From positions 367,501-431,500 of the forward strand of contig CAJHZI010000447.1 of the NCBI GenBank assembly GCA_905160935.1: DNA of 64,000 nucleotides, written 5' to 3'. The notes under the pieces are model-generated. The model made no database searches and had not been told where the DNA came from. It was given only the letters and a program-made list of their open reading frames with translations. Of the stretch, positions 40,288 to 52,200 are shown one piece after another. Each line of letters starts with the position of its first letter. Within the stretch, counting starts at the first letter, position 1. The stretch comes from Enchytraeus crypticus. Taxonomy: Eukaryota; Annelida; Clitellata; Enchytraeida; Enchytraeidae. The translations under genes were made by a program, and so were the position numbers.

Positions 40288-43200
40288 GTTTGGCAAGAAG
40301 ATCTCAAATTTTAATGGTTTAATGGTATCTCAAATTTCAGAAACATGAAGCAATTTGCACAACCATTGAAGCTATTTGCAAACACCAATTGGCACAACTA
40401 AGTAACTTTCTTTAGTTTAACACTGACTAACAAATGTTGCTTGTATTTACCTATAGAAAAGAGGTGTAAATTTATGATGATTCTGGTTGTTCATGTGTAG
40501 GGAGAGTTCTGTCATACGATAGACATGTTGTCTAAGGTAGCTGCTGTCTCACGTCAAGTACCCGAGGGGTTAGTTCAATGCTCTCAATTATTAATACTAA
40601 AACTCTTTAAGCAGGGATACATAAAGAGCTGCTTGTCTTAGTAGCACTAATTTCTAGTGACCTACTGTAGCAGCTGTTAAAATTGCCTATTGGTGCTGCA
40701 TTAGTCTAATTTGACTATATTGTCTAAACTGCCTATGTATTTGACAAAATTTCCAGCCTCTCTTCCTCTATACCACCCAGTTCTGAGATTGCTGCACATT
40801 CTTCTATACCAAATCCACCTCTGCTGTCAAATTTCAAACCTGCTTTTCTTGAAAAAATCTGTCATCTTATACTCTACTCACTAGCTCGCTAGATGCTATT
40901 TCAACCAAACTACTTAAATCTTGTATTGATGCTCACCTTTCTCCAATTACCCATCTGGTTATTCTTTCAATTTCTGAGGGAATTATTCCTTTTACTTTTA
41001 AAACTACTGTTGTTTAGCCTTTGCTTAAAAAGCAGTCACTTCATAAAGACGATCTTTCTAGCTTTTGTCCCATATCCAACTTAAATTTCTTTTCCAAAAT
41101 CTTTGAAAAAATAATCTACTCTCGCATATGGAGCCATCTTGAATCTTTTCCTTCTCTATCCTGTTTCAAATCTGCATATAGAAAACTTCACGCGACTGAA
41201 ACTGACTTACTCAGCATTCATAATGACCTTTGTTTAGCCTTAAACTCTCAAAAGGTGTCCGCCCTTGTACTACTTGATCTTTTGGCTGCCTTTGACACCA
41301 TTAATCATTACATTCTCACCAGTAGACTTAAAACGTGTTTTGGTATCTCTGATTCTGCTTTCTCTTTGATCTCCTCGTATCTTTCTGTTCGCTCTCAATC
41401 TGTTAATATAGATAATGAACACTTCCCTGAACTATCTCTTGTTCAAGATGTGCCTCAAGGATCTGTGATACATCTCATTTTCCAGCTCAGATCATCTCAT
41501 TTTCTAGCTGTACATCTCAGATTCTAGCTCAGAGTCTAGCTCAGATTCTGATCTGAAATTGCAACACCTTTCATCGTTTCTTGACAAAGTTTAGTTATGG
41601 TTTTGCTGCAATCGTCTCTCTGTCAATCCTTCTAAAACCGAATATCTTTTATCGGCACCCCCTGCAAAGAACCAAAGTAGCCAATTCTTCCATCAAACCT
41701 TTGGTGTCATATTTGATAAAAATCTTGACTTCAAATCTCATACCTCATCTGTCTGTTGTTCATCTTTCTTCTATATCTGTCAAATCAGACAGATGCGGTC
41801 ATCTCTTTATAAAGATCATCCATAATTCTTGCAAACTGAATAGATTATTCTAAGCTGGACTACTGTAATTCAATACTATATGGCTTACCTTCTTCTCTTT
41901 CTCTCATGAGTTTGCAACACGTTCAGAATTCTCTAGCTGTGTTGTCAGTCGTTCCTCAAGGCTTCAGGCCTCCTCTAGCTCTTTGCTTAATAATCTTCAT
42001 TGGCTTCCAGTGGTTCAAAGAATTAAGTATAAAATTGCTCTTTAAACTTTAAAAACAATTCTCTTTGGTAAACATTCTTACATTTCTGATCTCCTAATCC
42101 AATATCAACCTTCTCATAAGCTTCATTCTTCCGATGCCAAACTGCTCAAGATTCCTAATATTCTCACTTTGTTAGGTAAACGTTCTTTTTCTTTCTCAGC
42201 TCCTACTGTTTAGAACGCTCTGCCTCCTGATCTTCGCTCATGTTCTACTACTTTCACTTTCTGTTGTAGGTTGAAAACACATCTCTTCCCACCATAGGCT
42301 TTTTAAATTTTACCTGACTGTTTTTTTATCACCGGGCCGGCGCCGTTTAGGATCTTTTTATTTTTCTTCAGCACTTGTTTTTTCAGATCGTTTGGGGTGA
42401 ATCAATTTGTAGTGACATATGATGGGGATGTCCCTGACATCTTCCTTGTATGAGGAAACAAACGTTAATCCTCTACTATTATTATTATTATTATTATTAT
42501 TATATGCATACATTTTCCAGATTTTATCTTCTACACATGTTCAACTAACAGTTAATGCTAATCTGACTGATGCATTTAATTAGGTTTTGTGTGCTGCAGA
42601 CTTAGTTACATGAAGACTTAGACAAACTACTATCTACTAAAGTGCAATTTGAGCAGTATATTCTTGAGCGACAGTAAGCTTATATAAATAATTCAGATAG
42701 TTTTAATAAAATGATGTAATTGTGAATTCTATTCGGACAATTTGTTGACTGATTTAATTGATTGATCAATTGAATGATTGACTGATTGATTTTAGCCTCA
42801 CAACTTTGTTGGATGCTGTGATATCACACAATGGAGATGTAACATTGATGGATAGATCGGCTGTTGGCATGCCATCTATGATGCACTCAGGCATTAATCA
42901 AGCGAAGGAGGTTGATGACCCACCTGGTCTCTATGAGAAGACTGAGTTTCTTCTGCGTGAGTGGGTCAGCCTCTATCACTCGCCCGCTGCAGGCCGAGAC
43001 TCCAAGAACTCGTTCTCAACATTCGTCGCTCAGGTATACAGACTGTTCTACCGACATCCCGTGTCATGACTCTGTTAAAAAGATCTTTCTTTATTTGCTT
43101 GGTATGATGTGCCGCATGTGTCACCGTGTTCTTTCTTTATTTGCAATTTCTAAGATCTTCTTGTATCTTCCCCTCTCACTCTGTGAGTGTTAAGTAATCA

Positions 43201-46200
43201 TTGCCTATTGCCGGTGCGATTCAAGAATTGAATTAATAACCTTCCAATGCCGTTATTGTTAATACTTGTGACTTCTGTAATAGATTTGGGTTTATGACGA
43301 GTGCTAGCATCTTGCAAGCTGCAAATCTCAGGCAATGATTAAAATAAGTGTGGCATAAGAAGGTAACAGGTATAATAAAATACGTAAGCAAAAATGCCTG
43401 TAAACATTTTTTTCTGCTATGTTATGGTTTTGTGCAATAAGTCAGCTGCATAAAATGAAGACAGCTGCAATAAGTCAGCTGCATAAAATGAGTCAGAAAT
43501 ATAAATTGGTGTTAGCTGGATGATGTAGGATTAAGGTTGTATTCTGATGCTTCCATTCACGGTGTTCGTTTGCACACTGATAAGTATATGTGTACAGATG
43601 CACATGCATGGTATACTGAAGACAGACGATTTGATCACTCGATTTTTTCGCCTCTGCACGGAGATTTGCATAGACCTGTGCTACCGAGCACTTGCTGACC
43701 CAACTCAGGGCACGATGCGCATACGAGTGCAGTGCTTTCACACGCTGGACGCGTTTGTGCGCCTCATTGCACTGCTGCTGAAGCACTCAGGTGACACAAA
43801 CAACACCACCACTAAGATCAACCTCCTCAACAAGGTTGAGTAGCTTGCTCTATTGCGTCTGATTAAAAAAAACTTATCAAATATAGGTTGTAAAATATGC
43901 AATCTATCTCTAGTGTGCTGCATTTAAGCTCCTTAAAGAGCACTCCATCAATTAACGAGTTCATTCCTTCACAAAAGGCTATGCTGTATCAACACAATTT
44001 TGCTTAGAAAATTATTACTTAGATAGTTATAGCTACTTCATAGTTTCCCATTGTATACTTCAGTTAGTGCTTAGTCGCCACTGACCACTGATGTAGTTTG
44101 CAGATGATCTATGCTTCAGTGACTCGGACACAACACAGTGAATACTACCTTTATATGTAGTAATAAATAGTTCTTTAGAATCTATTCACAACCTCTAAAT
44201 TTTTACTCCTATCTCTCTTTTGTCACTTTTTTTGTGTACAGTATCCAACATAATTAAAATAAACTACAGGTATAATAAATTCATATAGTAGATCAGCAGA
44301 TATGTTCCATTGGAGTTTTGTGGGGTCCAGATTTTGCCCCTGAGATATACTTTGCTTTTCCTTGCTCTTAATGTATATGCCGACTTAACAGTTCTTAAGG
44401 TATTTTATAGCAGAATTAATGAGAATAACGTTATATATAAAAAAAATTGTTGAATCACTGTTATGAAACTTCTTGAAGTATGACTGCATTGCTGAAGGTT
44501 TTTAATTGTCTGATTGCTGCAGGTGTTGGGCATTGTTGTTGGAGTTTTGCTACAAGACCACGAAACACGCCGCACTGACTTCCAGCAGCTGCCTTATCAT
44601 CGCATCTTCATCATGCTCTTTATAGAGCTCAGTGCACCCGAGCCAATCCTTGAGCAGATCAGCTTTGACGTTCTACAGGCTTACTGCAACACACTGCACA
44701 TCCTCAGGCCGGGCAAGGCCTCGGGCTTTGCATACTCATGGCTAGAGCTAGTCTCTCACAGAACATTCATGGGTCGCATGCTTGCTCAGACGCAACCACC
44801 GCTCCAACAAAAAGTTAGTCTTCAATATTACTTCTATGATGCCCTTTAGGGCATCATTTCTAGAATTGGTATTCTGATAACCAGTGTGCTAGTTATACTG
44901 TCAGCACTCGATCACTTCAATATTTTGTCAAGTAAATAGGTATATACTGATTTAACAACTGTCAGTTTTCCATCCCATTCTCAGACAGGCTGCAAGCTGT
45001 CTGTCTTGAGTCATTGAATTTGTCTACTGTAATTGCTGGTGCTACAATGGATTAAATCACTGTGATTCATTGTAGCAAGCATTGATTTTAAGTTTATGTG
45101 TGAGCATGTGTGTATTAGATTTTATGCTCAGCTGCTATGTGTGTTTGGACGTAGGGTACATATGTTAAGCTGTTGATGTGTGTTTAGACATGGGGTGTAT
45201 ATGAATTAAGCTGTTGATGTGTGTGTTTAGATGTATATGTTGGGCTGTTATTGTGTATGTCTTTAGGTCCATTGCTCTTCTCTATATATATATCACTCCC
45301 TCTTAGCTACCTGCTTGCTCAGTCTTCCATAAACTTTCATTTCTATGCAGACGACACTCAACTGTATATTTCCTTTTCTAATCATGATTCCGATCAGAAA
45401 CTGGCTCATCTGTCATCCATTCTAGACAAGGTTTATTCCTGGTTTTGTGCTAACCGTCTTGCTGTTAATCCCTCCAAACCTGAATACCTTTTAATTGGCA
45501 CTCCTTTGCAAAGAAATAAAATTACTAATAATTCTGTTAATTTTCACAATCTTGCTCTTTCACCCTCTTGATTTGCCAAAAACCTTGGAGTCATATTTGA
45601 TGTAAACCTTGACTTTAAATCCCATATCTCTTGTGTTTGTCGCGCTTCTTTCTTTCAGATTCGTCAGATTAGGCAAATACGCCCATCCCTTACTAGAAAT
45701 TCAGCCACTATCCTTGCTAATTCTATAGTTCATTCAGAGCTCGACTACTGTAATTCATTATTACATGGATTGCCTACTTCTTCTCTCAATCGTTTGCAGC
45801 ACGTCCAAAATTCTCTTGCACATGTTGTTTGCAAGTCCTCTCGACTTAAATTTCGCTCTCTTTCTCTACTTCGCAGTCTTCACTGGCTCCCTGTTAATCA
45901 ATGCATAAAATATAAGATAGCTCTATTAACTTTCAAAACTCCGCAATTTGGCAAGCCTTCTTACTTATCTGAAATTCCTCTTCCCTATCGTCCCTCACGT
46001 TCACTTCGTTCCACCGATGCCAATCTTCTCTCTGTTCCAAACAGTCTCACATCATTGGGCTGACATTCTTTTTCTTACGCAGCACCCACAATCTGGAACT
46101 CTTTACCTGCTAATCTTCGCTCTTGTTTTTCTCTTTCAACATTCTCTAACAAGCTTAAGACTTACCTTTTCCCACCATAGACATAATCAATCTACCTTGA

Positions 46201-49200
46201 CAATTTTTTGATCACCGGACTGGCTTTCGTGTAGGACCTTACTTCTCAGCACATTTCTTTTGCAGATTGGTCTGGGTGAATTGATCTGTACTGACGTATG
46301 CTGTGGGGACGTCCCTGACATTCCTGGATGAGGAAACGGACGCTAAACCTTTATTATTATTACTATTATGTTTAAACGTGGAGTGTATATGTTGAGCTGT
46401 TTAAATGTGTTGTGTATATATGACGTGGGGTGTATATGTTGAGCCATAGATGAAAAAAATGTATTAAAAAAATACCAAAAATAAAAAACTTAAGAAGACG
46501 TTGTATAAAACGTTAGTAACGTACACGTAGGCTTGCATATATATTACCATGCCTTCATTCCATAACACTAAGCAATTTTATTACAACTAGACTTGATCTA
46601 AAGTTCAAAGGTATTTCCATGGACTCCATACAAATATAAACAAATACTTTCAGGTCACATACGGCCACACTGTCAGTTGTTCATAATTATCAATACAAGA
46701 AAATTTAAATCTGTAAGAAATTAAGAATAGACAATGTCTTAAAAATTAGAACATCTGCTTCACTAGGAAAATCAAAAATGTAATGAATTACCTTTTAAAT
46801 AGTGAAGTTTATGGCATGAAACTAACGGAAATTTCTCAATATTTATGTGCAGTCCACATTAATTTTTACATTTGACGTTAACGGTTTACGTTTTTAAGTT
46901 TTTTATTTTAGAAAAAATAAACAACGTAAAAAGACACGTTTTTTAACAGATATAAAAAACGTAAAAACGTTTTTTTCATCTATGTGTTCAGCTGTCAATG
47001 TGTGTGTTTAGATGTAGGGTGTATATGTTGAGCTGTTGATATGTTTGTTTAGATGTAGGATATATTTGTTGAGCTGTTTATGTGTGTGCTTAAACGTGGG
47101 GTGTATATGTTGAGCTGTTTATGTGTGTGTTTAGACGTGGGGTATGTACGCTCAGCTGTTGATGGATCAGTTCAAATTTCTTGCACCTTTTCTCAGGAAC
47201 GCTGATCTCACTAAACCTACTCAGCTCCTCTACAAGGTATACTATCTTTCTCACTCTATCTCTTTCTATGATTTTCATTTGACAATTAATAAAGACTTTA
47301 GACAATTAATAAAGACATGAACTTTCTAAAACATTTTAAAAGGCATAATTCATTTCAATAAATCAGTTATATCGTGCGCTGGTATATTTGAGCACTATAG
47401 AAATGCTGTATTGCATATGAAAATCTATATTTTATTTTTTTAACGAGTCTAATGGCTGTATTCACTAGTGAGATAAACCGCTTTTTAAATCTCAACTGCA
47501 GTGTTAACTATGGATTATTCACAATTTGGTATGCTGTTTTCTTGAATCGCAGTTTAAAATGATGCATAGCTGCTACTCTCTAATTAGTTAAACTATCGAT
47601 TAAGAAGCAATATTCTAGTTCTGTTTACGAAGAAAGCTCATTGGTCAATCTGAAGGATAGCTCTGTCATTGACTGAACGCAATAGTTTTGGTGGGTGACC
47701 ATGTAGTTAATAATCAAGCGACATTATTTAGTGAATCACAAATCTCTGATTTTTGATTTAACTCATCTGAGGTATAAATGATCTGCGGTTTTAGGCAATA
47801 TATATGAGCATAAGGTTCCTTAGTATATATGGGCATAAGGTTCGAAACTACTAGCTAATGGTTGTTCACACTTCTAAATTTTGTTGAATAGAGCTTATCT
47901 CAATTTCAGCTTTTTACACCGTTTATAAATGTTAAATGATTCTAATTTAATATTCATGCATACATTCACATAAACAATAACACTATAAATTGATCTTCTT
48001 ATAATTTATCATCGCGACTTGTTGGAGCCAGTGGCTATGACGGAAAGATATTTGACCGCAGATCAGTATGTGCAAGGTTCAAATCCTGGGCTCAACTGTC
48101 ACTGACATTGCTTTCGAGTGAGGAAACTGACGTTAACGCTAGCTATACCAGCTTTTAATTTTGATTTAGTTAGATATGCTCTTGCTAAACATGGGTAAAC
48201 AGGATAGTGTTCTCAGGGAAAGACGATCCTGCTCAGTAAATGTTGTCGAAGTTGAAGAAGACACAGGGGGCCCACCTCGTCATCAGTAGAATCCCCCGAG
48301 AATAATTGTATATCAAAAGGACTGTTAGATGATTTAATGATCCACACGTATGTGGACATGGAAAGGAAAACGGAAGTTAGAGATGGGTAGAGGCGTTAGG
48401 CAATGCACTGAGATAGAGAGCTATTGTTAGACAAACTAGATGATCTCTTACCGTCATTACATGTATCATAAATGTAACTGTCATATGTTACTGTACTGTC
48501 ATATGTTACTGTCATGTCATAAATCATGCTATGTATTACTATGAATGACAGCAGAATCGCTGTCTTATATAATATATAATACTACGCATGTCAGTAATGC
48601 TGCTGCTACAATATACAGTATTATACTCTGCATTTTACTAAGAGAGTACAGCTGACTTATTTCAATATATACTTTTACTGTACTGGTTACTGTGAAAGTA
48701 CGGCTGACAGTACTGCAATGTATAATTGTACTGTACAGTGTATTATGAGAGTACGGCTGACAGTACTGCAATGTATAATTGTACTGTACAGGGTATTATG
48801 AGAGTACTGCTGACAGTACTGCAATATACTGTATAATTATACTGTATAGGTTAATATGAGAGTACTACAGTGTACAATTGTACTCTACAGGTTACTATCA
48901 GAGTACTGTTATCAGTACAGCAATGTATAATTGTACTATACAAGTTATTATGAGTGTACTGCCGTATATAATTGTACTGTGCGGATTATTATGAGAGTAC
49001 TGCTGACAGTACTGCAATGTATAATTGTACTGTGCAGGGTACTATGAGAGTACTGCTGGTACTGCTGCATGATTTCCCTGAGTTCCTGTGTGATTACCAC
49101 TATGCTTTCTGTGACGTGATCCCGTCTAACTGCATACAAGTGCGTAATCTCATCCTCAGTGCATTTCCACGCAACATGCGCCTGCCTGACCCTTTCACAC

Positions 49201-52200
49201 CCAACCTCAAAGTCGACGTGCTGCCAGAGATCTCAAACTCTCCCCGCACCATGACCAACTTTTCCTCTCTAATCCAGCCAGAGCGCTTCAGAAAGGTTAT
49301 CTACTCAACATGTCTAAATTCTTGCATGGTGTGAATAGTTTAAAGTTGCTTTCTCATTGGCAGTTATTGTTAAACATATACTATTGACTGGTTAACTATA
49401 ATGTCTAAGTATTTTGATAAAAAGTAATATTCTTAAATTTAAAATTTTTTATTTCTTAGTTATTTCTGTGGAGTTGGAAAAGGAGGTTACTAGTAGGATT
49501 CAGGCTGGATGGGCAAAGTGGAGGGCTGCTAGTGGAGTGTTGTGTGATAAGAGAATCCCACTAAGACTGAAAGGCAAATTTTATAGTTCTGTGGTAAGGC
49601 CAGTAATGATGTATGGTTCGGAATGTTGGGCACTAAAAAGAGAATATTTGCAGAGTTTGCATGTGGCAGAAATGAGAACGTTGCATCTAATGCATGGAAG
49701 AACTAGGAAGGACAGAATGGAAAATGTGAGGATGAATTTGAATGTTGAGGGGATCGGGGATAGGTTGGCTCAGTCGAGATTGAGATGGCATGGGCATATT
49801 ATGAGAAAGGCAGATGAGGATGTAGTAAAGAAGATTTGCAGGGAAGAGCTGGATGTTAAGCTTGAGATAGGTAGACCACAATTGACTTGGGATGCGGTAA
49901 TTAAGAAGGACATGAAAAATAGGGTGACTGATGATATGGTGTGGGACTGACTGGATGACTGGAGAAAGTCTATTCGTATCCCGACCCTGGTTAAACTGGG
50001 ATTTAAGGGAAGATGATGATGATGAGTTCATAGATCTTTCTTAATTAGTATGGGGGTTGATTAATAAGTAATGAGAAGAGCAGATGATGTAGTAAATCAG
50101 AATAAAAATTATTTCATAGTTTTTCAATATAATCTCGAAGCTCCATTCATATTTTTCAGCTGCATTTAAGAGCTTTTACACAATCCAGGAAGAATGATTC
50201 ATGAAGCCCCTCAAACAAGTCATCTATGGCATGGATGACATCTTCGTCGCTGCCAAAATCTGTCCATGAAGTGATTCCTTTAGAAATCGAAACAGATGGG
50301 AGTCGGATAGGGCCAAATGTTGAAAATATGGCGGGTGTTGTAGCAATTTGCAGCCGAACTCATCAATTACAGCTTTTGCAGCAGCGGAGGTGTGAGCAGA
50401 AGCATTGTCCTGATGAAGCAGAACACCTTTACACAACTTTCCTCATCGTTTTTCCATGAAAACTGCACAAAGTTTTCTTATTGACTCTGCATAGTAAGTC
50501 CCTGTGGCGACCTTTCCTAGCTCTAAGCAGTCAAGGCAATCATCAGAATATCTTCACTGTCCCAAAATATGGATGCAAGATGCTCACGCAATCTTGCTGA
50601 ATTTGATAGGTGACGTTAAAGCAACGTATTCCACTCCTTACTCTGCAGTTTTGTCTTTGGATGAAAATGGTGAGCCCAAGTCTCAACCACGATAACCTAT
50701 CTGCGAAGAAACTTAGCCTTGTCTGCTGTGTACAGATTGAGATTGTCACTAGAAGTTGTTAGTCGGACTTACTTGATTTCAGTCATCAACATTCGTGGAA
50801 CCCATCCAGTGCACACCTTCTTGTGACCCAAAACGTCAGTAATAATATGATGGGTTGTGCCATATAACAACTTACGACTATCAGCTGCTATATCTGAAGT
50901 TTAATCATCTATCTTTTTGCATCATACCTTGGACATGTTGAATAGTTTCTTCGGTACAGATTTCGATAGGGCTTCCTGAACGATACTCGTCTTCTGTCCA
51001 TTGCTACCTCGTTGGAATTCAGCTACACACTGATACATTGTAGCCTGTGAAGGGGCATTGTGCCCTAAAACTGTATTTCATGTCCACTGCAAATTCATTT
51101 TGGGTCAAGCCCTTCAAATGTAATTATGTATTAACAGCACGCTTTTCGTTTCTATCCATTGTTAACCATTATAGCTGAGCAGACATTTTTAGAACGGTAG
51201 CCTAGGAACCACAGTGGCTTCACCCATGTGACTGTTCTTTAAGAACTTCTTTTAAGAAGTAAGTTAGAACTTCTTTTAAGAAGTAAGTTAGTCAGCCGAA
51301 ATATTTATTTTATAGAGGACAACTATTCCTCATGCTTTGCTCACTACTTATTGATCAACCCTCGTATATTTTGTAGGTAGCTAAATTTCCTTAGATGTCA
51401 TAAACACCTTAGTTTGTTTGTCAAAACCACTACTAATATCATTACTCGTATTTATTTCCTGTGGTGGTCACCTAGATAGAGCACCTTGTGCCCTCTCTGA
51501 TGGCCACTGGATACATTGAAAAAGATGTTTGGTTTTGATTTGAATGACTGATGAGATTTAAGTGTCAGATGCATTTATGATGTTCATATGATGTTTGCAT
51601 GATGTGTCTGTATGCTGTGATTTCTCTTTTTTTAAATCTTGTTTGTAGTGAAATTCTCAGGACATTGATTTCTTTTTATATAACTTGTCTGATAGCAAAA
51701 CTTGAAAAGTTGAAGAAATTCTATGAAGCCTATTTTAAATAATATAGTTGATGAGTGGACTACAGATTTCAGGTATTAAAATATTAGACTCTTTGCAGGT
51801 CTTAATAAATAGAAAAAAGCGTAGCCTTTGTATAGAATATGATCTCCATAAATTTCTGATAATTTCATTTACAGTGGTTGCATTTCCAACGTTCTCTATG
51901 GTGTTGTTAATTGATGAGGATAATATAATCTTTGACTCTCTCATTTGTTCTCTCATGAATACGCTCTAATTCTTGCAGTCAACAAGGTTCTCGTATCTTC
52001 TTAAAATTCATCCGCTAATCCGGTCTCGTATCTTCTTAAAATTCATCAGCTAATCCGGTAGCAAAGTTTACAAAGAGTCAAAGGTATCAACATTATGCAA
52101 ATCCATAAGCACTCGTGTTAATTTACAAGGACAGTTTATGACTCACTTGAGGCGTTTAAAACTGATAAAGCTGCCGCTGAGATAAAGCTGCTGCTGAGAT

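Noticed and set aside
52021..52058. Tandem duplication before exon 34 as another junction copy
   Set aside because: Its unit does not resemble the exon 34 acceptor or exon start.
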